64,000 bases of DNA from Caulochytrium protostelioides (GCA_003615045.1 ML014131.1:62001-126000), one strand, 5' to 3'. Numbered from the stretch's first letter, positions 10,309 to 21,739 are shown. The notes: generated by a model from the letters alone, not told the origin. A program made the numbers and translations.

Positions 10309-13300
10309 GGCGGCAGCGGCGGCGGCCAAGTTCTGCGCGAGCGACGGCGGGTGGCGCGACGGAATCAGCGTCAGCTCGTCCAGCAGCCGGCGGAAGACGA
10401 CGAGCGGCTGGGTCATGCCCGTGGCGGCCATGGAGGCGGCGGCGTGGGGATCGTGCTGGGCGGTGTGGGCCGCGGCGGCCATGAGCGCCGGCAGACCGTG
10501 CGGGCCCGAGGACCAGAGGACGAGCCGGACCTGGTCCGCGAGGCCGGTCTTCTCGTCGGCCGAGATGCATCCGGACGCGAGGATCTTCTGGATCGTGGCG
10601 ACACCGTGGTGCAGGTCAGTCAGCACATCCCGCAGGTTCTTGAGGAACGGCGCGTTCTGGGCGAGGATCTGCTTCACGGACATCGACAGAGACGGCGCGG
10701 CGCCCGCCGGTGGCTGCGGGCGCCCGCCGTAGAAGAGTTCCGAGATAATCACGTCGCGCGCATCCAGCTCGAGACGCTGGTTCACGAGCTTGAGGATCGC
10801 CGCGGAGGCCAGCTTGTGGCGGCAGAGGGTGGTGACATGCGGCACGAGCTTCGGCGCCAGCACGCGGTATCGCCCCGGCAGGGCCGACATCTCGAGCAGC
10901 CACGTGATCAGAATCGCGCCGTTCGGGTTCATCACGAGCGACACGGCGTTCTGGACGATCGCGATCGCAACAAACTTCTGCTGGCGCTTCGTCGTATACT
11001 GGCTCTCCAGGCACGCGCGCATCGCACGCGCGCCGAAGCGGCCTTGCGCGATTTCGTCGCACTTATAGTGCATGGCGTCAAACACAAACTGGTTGCGGTG
11101 GGTGCCGAGCCGCAGGCAGCACTGCACGACGTAGTTGCCGAACTGGTCGAGGAGCAGCGGCGGCGTGAACGGCCGCAGGGCCGTCACGATCGCATGGATC
11201 TGGACCGGCGTCTTGGCCGTGTCAATGACCTTTTGGACGACCCACGTGCCGTTCTTGTGGACGCCAATCGCGGCCATGTACGGCGCGATTTTCTCGATCA
11301 GCCCGAGCTTCTGCGCTTCGGAGCCGTGCTCCGCAATCTTCTGGATGACGACGTTGCCGATATAGTCGGTGCACAGGTCCACGGCTTCGTCAATGATTTC
11401 CGCATAAGCCGCATCGATCTCGTGCGGCGCCCATGAGGCCTCGAGGCGCTTGCGGATCTCGCGCAAGCGGTTCGAATCCGTGCGGCGCGGGCCGGGCTCC
11501 GGCAGCGGCGGCGTCACCAGCGCGTACTGCGTCGGGCCCAGCAGCAGCTCGCCGTCCGTCATGGCGCCGCCCGTGCCATCGCCAGCCGTCACGGAGTCCA
11601 TACCGCCGCCGCTGCCGCCGCCGCCATGGCCCGCCGCCGCGCCCGCGGCGTCGCCCTCCTTGGCCGACGGCGCGTCCGCCATGGCGGCGAGCGTGCCGGT
11701 CGCGAGGTGCATGCTCCCGCTCATCGCCATGTGGTACAGCATCTCCTCGGGCTTGCGGTGCGCATGGGGCCCGAGGCCGCCAACGGCGTTCGGCGGGGTC
11801 GCGTGGCGCAGCCCCACGCTGTGGAGCTTGCCGAGGCCGAGACTCGGCGGCGTCGCGGCGCCGGCGGCGGTGGCGTTCAGCGAGAGGCCGGACGCGCCGG
11901 TCGAGACCGCCATGCCGCCGCCGTGGACGCCGCCGCCGCCGCCGCCGCCGTTGCTGCTGCTGCCGCCGGGGCCGTGTGGGCCGCCGTGGCTGCCGGCCGC
12001 GGAAGCGTCGGCCGCGTGGCTGGGATGGTTGACGCCCGCACCGAGCAGCAGGCCATGGGCGGCGGCGTGAGAGGCGCCCGGGATGGTCGAGTTGGTGCCG
12101 ACGAGGTCCATCTTGCCCGGGACCTTGGCGAACCCGATCTTCATTGTGCATCCGGGCGCCCACTCGCGGCCGTGCATGGCCTGGCGCGCGGCCACGGCGT
12201 CCGCGAGCCGGTCGAAGTTTACGAACCCGCAGTTCTTGTGCGTCAGCACGCGAGCGCTCTCGATCGGGCCGAACTGGCTGAACAGGCGCTCTAGCTCGAG
12301 CGGATCGGTCGAGGGCGGGATGTTGCCCACCCAGAGCGACTGCGTCGGGGTCGTTGTTGCGCCCGTCGCGGCCGACGAGGACGCCGTCGACGAGGACGGT
12401 GCGGCCGTCGACGCCGTGGACGCCGTCGTTGCCGTGGTGGTGGTGGTCGTCGTCGTCGCCGCCGCCGCCGCTGGCATGTCGTGGCTGTTCGCCGATGCCG
12501 ACGGATGGTGTGGACCGTTCCCGCCAGCTGTGGCCATGCCCATGCTCGGACCCTGGCCTATGCCCAGACCCAGGCCCATCCCGGGACCATGTGTCGGGAG
12601 CGGGTGGTACAAGCCGGCACCGGGGTGGCTGAGCGGCATGGTCGGCGGATGCCCTCCGAGCGAGTGGCTGCCAAGACCGTGGTTGTGGCCATGGTCGTGG
12701 AGACTGTTGCTGCGGGTAGGGCCGGCACTCGCGCTTCCGGCGGCGGCGGTAGCAGCGACGCCGTTCATCATCATCATCATGGCGGACGTCGACGCGGCGC
12801 CGTTCATCATTATCAGCATGGCGTTCGACGTGGGCGTCGCGACGCCCGATCCGGCGGCCGAGGCCGACGCATGAGCCGGGTCGAACGCCGTCGGGAGCGC
12901 CATCCCCATGGTCGGCGCCGCGGCCGTGCTGGCGCTGGCCGGCGCCGAAGCCGCCGAGAGCGCCTGCGCCGCGTAGTGGGGATGGAGGTTGTCCGTCTTG
13001 CCGAACCCGACGCGAATCACCGCATTGCCGAGGCGGTCGCCCTGCATCCCGTCGCGCGCCGCGATCGCGTCCTCGACGCGCAGATAGTTGATGAAGGCGC
13101 ACTCCTTCTCAGGCAGAATGCGCAGCGACTCGATCGGCCCGAACGGCTGGAAGATGTGCAGCAGGTCGGCGGACGTCAGCGAGGTATCGAGGTTGCCGAT
13201 CCACAGCGACCGCGTCGGCTGCTGGTGTCCGTGGCCGCCGCCGTGACTGCCGTGGCCGCCATGCGAACCCACGTGGTGGTGGGCCGCATACGGGTGGTGG

Positions 13301-15538
13301 CCGTAGGGGTACGGGTGCTGGTGCTGGTGGTGCTGGTGATGGGACGCATAGGCGCCGTTCGAAGCCGGCAGCGACGTCGCATGCAGGGATGGACTGCTGG
13401 CCGTGGAAGACGCCGCGGTGGACGGGCCCTCGGGGCCCTTCGGCCCGGAGCCCGGGGTGGCGTAGCGCGGGCCCGGCGAGGGCAGCGCAACCATGCCGGG
13501 GTAGCCTGGGCGCACGAAGTGGGTCATGGCTGCCGGCATCCCGTGGACGCCCGCGGCATGCGGCATGGCGGCCATCGCGGCCATCATGTGCGGCGAACCA
13601 TAGGCCAAGGCGTGCTCCGCGTGCGGCGGGTGCGACGCCGCCAGGTCGTGCAGCGGCGCGCCCCAGTCCACGGGCGGATAGGCGGCCGCGTGCGGGTCGA
13701 ACAGCGACACGCCGCCGCCGCCGCCGCCGCCGCCGACCGGGGGCATGGGTGGCGAGACCATCCCCAGCAGCGACGGGCTCGGCTCCGGGTGGCCGCCACT
13801 GGTGGCGGCGCCCGCGGCGAGAATCTGGGACGCCGTCGACGACGGTGGGCCCGTGAGGTAGGGCGAGACGCCATAGGACGACGGCGGCTGCGCCGTGCTG
13901 GGCGACAGGGCGATCGGGCCGGTCGGCATGCCGTAGTGCAGCGCTAACCCCGAGGACCGTGCCATGGTGGGGGACATCGACGCCGAGGCGGCGGCGGACG
14001 CCGAAGCGGAGGCCGAGGCCGAGGCCGGGACCGAGACGGGCACGAGCGGCTGGAGCCACTCGTCGAACGTCTCGCGGCGGGCTTTGCCGATGGAGCCGGG
14101 AGCGCCGACCAGCGGACTCCCATGCGGCACCATCGACGCGCCGTTAGGAGTGCTGTTGCTGCCGCCGCCGCCAGGGCCCGTGCTGCCGCCGCCGTACCCG
14201 AGCAGCCGGCCCCCGTGGACGCCGTCGAACCCGCCGTGGCTCCCCTTCAGGCGCAGGTGCTGCGTCATCTGGTCGTGGCCCGTGCCGATCGTCGACGAGG
14301 CGCGAGACCGCAGCCCGTGGGGGTGAGGCCCCGCGGCGGGCGGCTCGATGCCGCCGAGGCCGGCGGCCGGGTGGAGGCCGAGACTCGGGGACAGCGGGTG
14401 GTGCAGGCCGGGTGAGCCGATGCCCGCCGGATGGCCGAGGGGGCCCGCGTAGCCGCGGCCGGCGGGCGCGGCGGCGCGGGCGGCGTCGTGGTAGACGCCC
14501 ATCGAGTACGAGCGGCTGCGGAAGGGCCCCGCGGGCGGCGGGAAGGGCTGGCCCGGCGTGGCGGCGGCCGAGCCGGGCGTCGAGGCCGCGGGCGGCGGCG
14601 GCGGCGGCGTCGCCGTCGTGGCCACCGGCAGGGGTGGCATCGCGGCGGCGAGGCTCGGCGAGTGGGCGACCGAGTGGGCGCCGGAGCCCGGGTGGGAGCG
14701 GCCGAGGCTGGAGGCCGGCACGGTCCCGTGCAGGAGCGCCGGGCCATGGATACCCGTAGGGGCGGTCGGCGAGGCGAACGCCGCGTGGCGGCTGAGCGAG
14801 GCGCGGATGGACGCACCGAGCGTGATCCGGCCGAGCGTCGGCGTGTGCGCCAGCGACGCGCCGCTGCTCGGCGTCGCGGTCTGCCCGAACGGCGTCGACG
14901 GCGCGGGCGACGACGCGCCGCTCGGCGTCGCGGACGGCGGCGCGTGGCTGTGGAGCGACGGAGGCCCATACGCGTGCGCGGCCGCCGCGGATGCCGCGGC
15001 CGCCGTCGACGCGATCGGCCATCCGGACGCGTCGTGGGTCACAGTGGACGACGACGCGGCGGGGCCCAGCGAGGAGCGCGGGAGGCCCGGTGAGGTTTCG
15101 CCGTCAGCCAGGCCGAGGTAGTCAAGGGTGCGCGAGAGGTGCGGCACGTCGTCGGCATCGCGGGGCAGTCCCGCGCTAGTGGGCGGCGTGGGCGACGCGG
15201 GACCGAAGCCGCCGCCGCCGCCGCTGCCGCCGCCGCTGCTGCAGCTGCCGCCGCCGCTGCTGCCGGAGGAGCCGAGCAGGAGCGCCGTGTCGAGGGCCGT
15301 CGAGGCGGCGGACCCGCGGCGGCTCGTGCCGTGCTGCGAGGTCGGCGTCAGCTCCGGCGGCGTCGGCCGCGCGCGCGGACTCGAGAGATCGGCCGGCTGC
15401 CATTTCGACGCGAACATGCTCGGCCCGAACGCCGCGTTGACGTTCGCCGAGATGGCCGTATGAGCGCTGCCGTGTTGGCCGCCGGCGCCGTGCTGGCTGT
15501 GCGTGGGGACGAGGGAGAAGGAGCCGGCGCGGGAGCGC

Positions 15539-15570
<32 letters not shown>

Positions 15571-15858
15571 GGGCGCCGCCGCTGTGCCGGCGGGTGGGAA
15601 GCCGGTGCTGAGGTCGCCGAAGGCGTGGCGGTGGCCGGCGCCGGCGGGCGCGGCGGTGGCGGGTCCCGGCGGGCCGAGCGCCGCGGTCGGGACGGCCGTC
15701 GCCACGGACGAGAACGTCTCGGCGCGCGACCGGCGGGAGCCGATGGGCGACGGCGCGACGGCGACGCGCGGCGGGAACGCATCCGTGCCGGCGGCGCCCG
15801 GGCCGGGCCCGTCGAGCCCTGGCGCGGCGGCCGGGATCGGCGGCTCAAAGCAGTCCAT
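9817..15858 (-). CDS. RRM- and PUF-repeat RNA-binding protein (Puf2/Jsn1 type)
   Basis: The product is 2,013 residues with no introns. RRM1 is at about 880-955 (RNP2-like SLWIGNL, RNP1-like CAFINY) and RRM2 at about 1172-1250 (SLWVGNI, CGFVNF). A PUF/Pumilio repeat array follows at about 1463-1790, including repeats with HKNGTWVVQKVI and DQFGNYVVQCCL. RRM plus PUF is the architecture of fungal Jsn1/Puf2 proteins, which bind mRNA 3' UTRs, often those encoding membrane proteins, to repress or localise them. The rest is low complexity: Ala, Gly, Pro and His tracts and a ten-Gln run near residue 1855. RSRAETF near the N-terminus resembles a phosphorylation-type motif. The open frame extends upstream to 16227, but that codon is GTG and the added 123 residues are Arg-rich junk. 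The first ATG, at 15858, is therefore taken as the start. Confidence 0.88.
10279..10308. repeat. CTG/CAG repeat encoding ten glutamines in the PUF gene
   Basis: Nine CTG triplets plus one TTG on the plus strand are read as ten Gln in the minus-strand PUF frame, directly after an Ala run. Confidence 0.88.
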
Positions 15859-16932
15859 AGCGGCGACGCGGGCGCCGGCCGCAGGCACGTCAACCGGGCC
15901 GCCGGAGGTCAGGCAGAGGGGCGCGGTGCGCGGCCGGCGCCCAGGGACACGCGGACGGGAAGGAGCTGTCCGGGGGAGTGAACGCCGGCGGCCAGTCGCG
16001 GCGGGCGCAGAAAGAACGGCGCGGGCCAGGAGGCGCTCGCGGGCGGCGAGCAGGTGACCGCGGTGGCGGCGGCGGCGGCGGCGGCCGGAGGACGAGCGAC
16101 GCGACGGCGCCCACGGGCAGCTGCACGAGGCCGTGGCGCGGCGGGGCGCGCAGGATAACGGGGTTGCAGCGACGCGCTGCAGCGGCGGGATGGGATCTGG
16201 CGCGAGCGGCGCCCGCCGCGTGGCCACCCACCGCTAAGAGAGCCGGGAGGGGCAAGCCGAACGGAGCCAAGCGGTGGCCGGCGGCGCCGAACGCGGGCGA
16301 AAGCCCACCAATCGAACGAGAAGGCAAGGGACGCGACCCCGTGGCGCGGAGAACCGGCGGCCAGCAGCGGCAATGGGACGAGTACGGAGAACGGCCACGA
16401 ACGGGAACGAGTGCTCACCTCCGGCGAGCGTGTCAGCCAGCCAGCGCGTGACGTTTGACGGGATCGGAAAGGAGACGAGGAAATAAGGAACGGGAAACGA
16501 GAACTACGTATAGAGAAACGAGAGATTAAGCGTCGATCGAACAGACGGCGATGCCGGGATGCGGCGGCGGCCACGACTCGGAGGAGGAGGGGGGGACCTG
16601 GGGTCGACTGGGATCCGTCGTCCGCACCAGGATGGAAAGAAGGAGGAGCCGGTGGAGCCTCCTGCTGACCGTGCCGGACCCTGCTGGACCAGATCGCCGA
16701 TCGGCGCCGACGCTTGGTATACTTTGTGTACGCCATGGATGGATCCGTGGATCCTAAGGATCTCTTGACGTGTAGCGGCAGATCCTGCTGACCCTGGTAT
16801 CAGCCGCCTGTATCCTGGACAGGCGCCCCTCCCCGCCGCCGGGCGACACGGCAGATGGACTTCCCCGCTCCCACGCCACGCCACGCAAGCGATGTTCTCA
16901 CACTACCGGGCCACCGGATGGGCGCTGCTGCT

Positions 16933-16971
<39 letters not shown>

Positions 16972-17243
16972 CGTCTGACAAGCGCCCGCGGCTGACGGCG
17001 CCGCTCGCGCGAGTCGACGCATGGAACACGCGGGCGTTCGCGGCGTTCGGACGCATCCGACGCCGCGGCGGTGGCGTTGTGCGTATTTATACATTCATCG
17101 GACGCCGCCGTGGGCCGCCGCCGCCACCGGAGAGCCCCCCCGCGTCGGGAAGCGAGACGGTGGGTGAGAGGTGATCGAGCGAAGGCACCATCGAAGCGTC
17201 AAGCGTCATCGAGTCATACCTCCATGGCCCCACTCATCGCGGG
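15859..17243. other. Leader/promoter of the PUF gene and intergenic DNA
   Basis: Positions 15859-16500 are GC-rich leader or promoter sequence for the PUF gene, whose frame stays open but has no ATG. Positions 16500-17243 carry only short unconvincing frames. A GGC triplet tract lies near 16936-16970. No gene is supported here. Confidence 0.5.
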
Positions 17244-18008
17244 TTGCTCTCGCAGCACGCAGCCTGGGTCATCGGACAGAGGGGTCAGTGGACAACGACG
17301 ATGCCAGGTGTCATGCTCCCACATCGCCAGCATCGTGAGCTGTCGGGCCTGCTCATGCGATGCTTCGACGGCGTCGAGGACGTCATGGATGCGAAGCTGC
17401 CTGACCTGACAAAACTGGGCGTTGATCAGCAGCTCATGCTGCTGGGCGGCGCGGGCGCCAGATCCTTACGTGTGCGACTACTATCACGACTCCCTACTGA
17501 CCGCCCACTGACTGCCCACGCAGCGCCACCTCGGCGACGCAAACATTTCCGGTGCCGGCGCCACCAAGTACAAGACCACGCTGGTCAATCATTTCCAGCT
17601 CAGCTTCGAGACGCGGGTCAAGCAGTACCTGCGCGTCCTCCAGGCGGCCAACGGCCTGACGGACCCGCAGTGGGTCTGGATGTGGCAACGCATCTCCGGC
17701 TCGGGACTTGCCCGCTGTCACGCAATCGCCCCTCATGGAGCAAACGGTGGCTGCGCGTGCTGCTGCATCGCAGCGGACCAACAAGCGTTGAGTCACTGGC
17801 TGAAACGGACACCTTGCCCTGCCCCGTGCGCCACGCCTTTCTCGTCTGGCGACATAGGGAAACCGCTGAGTCGCGGGCCGTCAACATCGTGCCGGTGGCC
17901 CAGCGGGCGTTCCCTCAACCGCGCCGACGCCGGTCAACCGAGTCCACAGGACCCGGGATTATGCCAAGACGGAGCCCAGCCAACGCTGGTACCATAAAGA
18001 AGCAGTGA
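17244..18008 (+). pseudogene. Decayed coding fragment, possibly Fanzor-associated transposon remnant
   Basis: No single intact gene is seen. Positions 17521-17690 read, in one frame, a plausible protein segment containing ISGAGATKYKTTLVNHFQLS and then FETRVKQYLRVLQ. Positions about 17790-17960 read another in a different frame, containing HAFLVWRHRETAESRAVNIV. This order (a Thr/Asn-rich 'NH-F--RV-KYL' helix, later 'FxWR...hNIVP') recalls the N-terminal region of eukaryotic Fanzor1/TnpB-like proteins in early-diverging fungi. That is recognition by eye, not a database hit. The two frames cannot be joined cleanly by an obvious intron, and the catalytic zinc-ribbon and RuvC parts are not seen. 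A gene fragment of unrelated origin is possible. Confidence 0.3.
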
Positions 18009-18320
18009 GTGACTGCGCGGACGAATGTCCGCCGGCTCATGCTCACCGGCGCCGGCTGCATGCTCTCCCCGTCAAGCCTCCTGCGTGCCCAGGGGAGAAG
18101 GGGGTCGCCGCGTCCTAGCGATGCAGGCGCCGTGTCACATCTCTTTCATGGTCTTTTTAATCAGCGTCTTCGCCCAATGTCATTGCCCAGCGCTAGGGTC
18201 TGGCCTCGTTGTAAAAGGGCGGCACCACGCGTTATCGTGACGGTGTCATCCTCATCCTTTCGTGTTACTCCACAGAATTTCTGCACTCCCTTTCCGCACC
18301 CGGCCCTTACCGCACTCGCT

Positions 18321-18986
18321 ATGCGAACCCCGCTCGTGCTGCTGGCGCTTGCGCTGCTCGTGCTTATTTCACCGTCGAGTGGGCATGGCCGGCTACCTAG
18401 CGCTTATTCGTACCAGCCCATTTCTTCGGAAACATCGCTCATCTTGAATTCTCTTGAGCAATCAGCCGAACCGGCTTCGAAAGTTTCAGCCACCGTCGTG
18501 TCCGACGGCAATGGCAGACCGAACTGGTTGAAGCGATTCTGGAATAAAGTTGTACCGTCGGCCTCGCAGAGTAGCTTACAGTACGACCTAATACCGCCGA
18601 TGTCCAAGTCAATTTTCCCGGTCCCTTCGAGCTTGACCAAACGTTACGTTTTGGCCAAGAAAAATCAGGTATGCCTTAAACTGATTTATCCGTGGGATAA
18701 GAGGGATGGGAGTGGGAGGATCGATGAGAGTGTTGCCTCTGACTCTTCCAAAACTCGAATTCCCCCGGTCCTTCGGTATGAGGATGGGGAACTTGTGGTG
18801 TACTTCAGTCCACACATGGAGTATGTCGACGCACAAATTTGTCCTCGAATCAGTTTTTGGAATCTCGGGCCGAGAAAAATTAAGGTGACCGTGTTATATA
18901 CTGAGGATAAGAACAGTAAAAACGGGAAAAATCAGGGATTCCGGAACACCAAAACCTCGCTAGATTACGACTACAGGGGACCCTAG
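18321..18986 (+). CDS. Secreted protein of unknown function, AT-richer than neighbours
   Basis: I do not recognise a family. The 221-residue product begins with a clear signal peptide (MRTPLVLLALALLVLISPSS, cleavage probably near residue 23) and has no further membrane span. The mature part has only two cysteines (QVCLKL and QICPRI), which could form one disulphide, and a basic, Lys/Asn-rich C-terminus. Base and codon use are clearly AT-richer than in the genes around it, which fits a rapidly evolving or acquired secreted gene. The open frame extends upstream to 18009, but 18321 is chosen because the signal peptide starts exactly there. Earlier in-frame ATGs would bury the signal sequence. 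It has no introns. It lies beside a decayed coding fragment and a pseudogene. Confidence 0.7.
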   Translation: MRTPLVLLALALLVLISPSSGHGRLPSAYSYQPISSETSLILNSLEQSAEPASKVSATVVSDGNGRPNWLKRFWNKVVPSASQSSLQYDLIPPMSKSIFPVPSSLTKRYVLAKKNQVCLKLIYPWDKRDGSGRIDESVASDSSKTRIPPVLRYEDGELVVYFSPHMEYVDAQICPRISFWNLGPRKIKVTVLYTEDKNSKNGKNQGFRNTKTSLDYDYRGP

Positions 18987-19042
18987 CGGCGCCCTGCCCG
19001 TTGCATGCTTGCTATATAAATGAGCATGTATGCTCATCAAAA

Positions 19043-19048
19043 AATAAA
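19043..19048 (+). terminator. Candidate poly(A) signal AATAAA for the secreted-protein gene
   Basis: AATAAA occurs 57 bp after the stop codon of the secreted-protein gene, in an AT-rich patch that also contains TATATAA at about 19012. Confidence 0.45.
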
Positions 19049-19163
19049 TATAGATATCAACAAGCATGATATCCAGATAGAAGCTGAGGGCAGGGAGGGC
19101 GGCGACGCTGCCGCGTCATGCGGGTCGCGGGCCGACGCGCCGCGCTGTCGCGCCGCTCCCGCG

Positions 19164-19996
19164 CTAAATCAGGGTGGCCAAAAGGGTGACGCCGAGCATG
19201 GCCGCATACAGCGTGTAGATGCGCATCTGGGGCGCGAGCCAGCAGACGTCCAGCGTCGAGGTGCCGTCCGGGTGCAGGTGCAGCATGCCATACGCGGGGC
19301 GCGGGTTGCCCTACAGGAAGCTGAACGTGGGGATGGTCCAAACTGGGGTGGTGGGGGCCGATGGTGCCGAGCACGTGGTCCACGTGGCAGACGTCGTGGT
19401 CGTCGCCCGCGAACGTGAGTTGTAGCCGCACGGCGCCGAGCAGCCACGCGGTGAGCTGCGGCTGGATGAGATACTGATACTGCACGCCGTGAATGTTCTG
19501 GATGAGCCGCGCCCGCCGGTCCGGCCCGCCGCCAGCGTCGCCGGGGCGGTACAGCGGCACGTGGCTGATGAGCACCGCGAGCTTCGAGGACGGCGGGAGC
19601 GATGCGACAAAGCGGTAAGCGGCCTGGTAGTACGGCGATCCGGGCTCGGCATCGATCCCGATCGTGTCGACCACCACAATGCGGTGGTGGGGGTACTCCT
19701 GGACCGCGCTGGGGGGCCCGAAGACGGTGGTGAAGCGGTCGTAGGCCTCCGGCACGATGGTGGTGCCGAAGCCGATGTCGTGGTTGCCCGCGCATCAGAC
19801 GGGGCGCCTCTGGGCGGGCAGCACAAAGATGCGGCAGAAGCGCGCGAGCTCAGCGCCGAACGTACCGTCCTGCGCGGTCTACTCGCGGCCGCCGTCGAAG
19901 AGTAAGCCGAGAAACACGACCGAGCGGTCGTCGTGGTGGTGACGCATATAGCGCCAGTTGCGCTTCATGTAGAGATTAGCGCCGCCGCGGCCGACC
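19164..19996 (-). pseudogene. Cdc1/PGAP5-like metallophosphoesterase pseudogene
   Basis: Reading leftward, the remnant keeps Cdc1-family landmarks in order: LYMKRNWRYM, VVFLGLLFDGGRE, AGNHDIGFG, SHVPLYR, FAGDDHDVCHVDH, then TIPTFSFL and GNPRPAYGML. A final hydrophobic segment ends at TAG 19164. Intact homologues are Mn-dependent phosphodiesterases that trim ethanolamine phosphate from GPI anchors in the ER/Golgi. Here the frame is broken by TAG at 19879-19881, TGA at 19795-19797, a frameshift within about 19340-19370 (a run of C residues) and TAG at 19311-19313. The metal-binding GD of the GDLFDGG motif is GL, and the N-terminal part is missing. No introns interrupt the remnant. It sits between the secreted orphan and twinfilin. 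Whether a functional copy exists elsewhere cannot be seen here. Confidence 0.85.
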
Positions 19997-20578
19997 AGGG
20001 CCACCTAATAATACTCCGTGACACAAAGACCGCTCGGCGCAAGAGAAGTATTTCATGCCCGCGAGCGAAAGAATAACTACTGGTCGTGATCAGGAACCCT
20101 CCCCATAGGGAGATCTCGACCATAAGAACACGTAGAGCTAAAGCTTTCAGGCTCGCCAGGCCAGAGGCGAGCTCCTTAACCCTCTCTATCAACCTTCTCT
20201 CTACTCTCTCACTATCATCTCATCAGTAAGAATACGGTTCGTTGTCAAGCCACGTCGCCGTGACGGAGATACGACGACACGCGAGGCTGCGCCACAGTGC
20301 GCATCCACGTGGCGCAGCCGCACACGGAGGACCGCCGGTAAGACGAACGACCGGCGCGACTCCGACGTCGCCTCGTCTCGACGACCCTGTCGCCGGTCCT
20401 CCTGTGGCCACAGAAGGGGACGTGGTGCCCTAACGCGGGATCGATCTCGCCACGGCTTTCAGAGCTCCTCGATAGGGTCTCTTCGAGGAGAGACGCGCCG
20501 GGCGGTCGGATGATGGCCGTAGCGCTGCGCGTCTGACGCCTGCAAGTCATCCAGGATGTGTTGGATTGGGGGGCCCCC
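19997..20578. other. Intergenic stretch without recognisable gene
   Basis: This lies 5' of the pseudogene remnant and 3' of twinfilin. It includes a pyrimidine-rich patch near 20170-20220. No coding or RNA feature is supported. Confidence 0.5.
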
Positions 20579-21739
20579 TTATGTGGCGGGCCGCGGTCGC
20601 CCTGGCCGCGTTGGCCGTGCGAAGCCGGTGGGCAACGTCTGCCCGGCGATCGCGCTCTCGGCGGGCGGATGCAGGTGCGCGGTCATCTCCTCGTCCAGCA
20701 CCTCCTCGAGCCCATCGACTTCCATTGTGCGGCCGAACCCGCCGTTCAGATACGTGCGCTGGATCGTCTCGATGAGCGCGACCTTGCTCGCCGAGTAGAG
20801 CATGCGCCCCTTGATTGGGGACGCGGGCGGGCACACGTACACAAACAGCGTCGCGCGGCGCCGCACGCCGCCGTGGCGGTACGCGTACGCCACGACGACG
20901 AACGCCGGCGTCGGCGGCGTCGTCGCCATCAGGGGCGCCGCCACGCGCGCCAGCCCGTCCACGCCGTCGGCGTCGAGGTCGGCGCGGCCCGCCACGACGA
21001 ACTGCTCGGCCTGTGTGTCCAGCCGCAGCACGACCACCGTGCCGTTGCTCGCGTCGTCGGTAGCGTCGGCGGCCGCCGCCGCCCCGAGGGCCGCGAGCGC
21101 GGCGTCGGCGTCGGCGGCGATCGGAAACGCGAGGCCGGCGCTCGCGCTGCGGCCCGCGGTGCCGGCGGCGGCGTCAGCGGCCGCGGCTGCGCTCTGCTGC
21201 TCAGCACGCAGCACGTCCCGCGCCTCGCGCTCCCGCGCCGTCAGCGGCGCCTCGGCGTCACGGTGCCGCGCGTGCCGCGCATACCCGGCGGCCGACATCT
21301 CCTCGCGCGTCGTGCCGTGGACCGTCTCGCAGAAGCACGCGTCGCCAAGCGCTTTCGTTAGCGACGCGCGCGACGCCGCGTACAGCATCTTGTCGCGCAC
21401 GCGTGCGCGGTCCGGCACGTAGTGCAGCACGATCCACGCGTCGCCGCGGGCGTCCGCAGCGTTCGGCGCCGCTGCCGCCGCAGCACCCGACGGCGCCGCC
21501 GTCGGCGCGTCGGTGCGGACCAGCGCAAACGAGGGCTCCGTCGCGCTCTCGAACCACGGCTGCAGGCGGTCGAGGTCGGCCGGGAACGCGTCGGCGGGCG
21601 CCAGGGGCGGGCTGGCGAGCACCAACGCCTCGTTCGCGATGCGCACGTGGAGCGCGCGGACGCCGTCGGGCGCGCGCTGCGCCGCCTGGAACGCGGCGAT
21701 CAGCTCGGCGTCCGGCACGATGCCGGTCTGGTTCGACAT
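20579..21739 (-). CDS. TWF1: Twinfilin, actin monomer and capping-protein binding protein
   Basis: The 386-residue product has two ADF-homology domains, at about residues 4-140 and 200-345. Twinfilin hallmarks are the start MSNQTGI (compare SHQTGI in orthologues), the actin-binding helix after DKMLYAASRASLTKAL in domain 1, and KGRMLYSASKVALIETIQ in domain 2. The basic tail RPTRPGRPRPAT matches the capping-protein/phosphoinositide-binding tail. Twinfilin sequesters ADP-actin monomers, promotes barbed-end depolymerisation and recruits capping protein in the cytoplasm. The inter-domain linker is unusually Ala-rich. Length is close to the family norm (about 330-350) plus these insertions. The start codon is a genuine ATG (21739) and the stop is TAA (20581-20579). 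It has no introns. It is divergent from the enoyl-CoA isomerase gene across a 783-bp shared upstream region. Confidence 0.93.
   Translation of the reverse strand: MSNQTGIVPDAELIAAFQAAQRAPDGVRALHVRIANEALVLASPPLAPADAFPADLDRLQPWFESATEPSFALVRTDAPTAAPSGAAAAAAPNAADARGDAWIVLHYVPDRARVRDKMLYAASRASLTKALGDACFCETVHGTTREEMSAAGYARHARHRDAEAPLTAREREARDVLRAEQQSAAAAADAAAGTAGRSASAGLAFPIAADADAALAALGAAAAADATDDASNGTVVVLRLDTQAEQFVVAGRADLDADGVDGLARVAAPLMATTPPTPAFVVVAYAYRHGGVRRRATLFVYVCPPASPIKGRMLYSASKVALIETIQRTYLNGGFGRTMEVDGLEEVLDEEMTAHLHPPAESAIAGQTLPTGFARPTRPGRPRPAT

Noticed and set aside
15859-16227. 123-residue N-terminal extension of the PUF protein
   Set aside because: The upstream frame opens at GTG, not ATG, and is Arg-rich. 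The first ATG at 15858 begins a plausible N-terminus.
19057-19755. 232-codon minus-strand frame as an intact phosphoesterase
   Set aside because: It starts at GTG within the Cdc1-like remnant and runs into a frameshifted tail. Upstream in-frame stops show the gene is broken.
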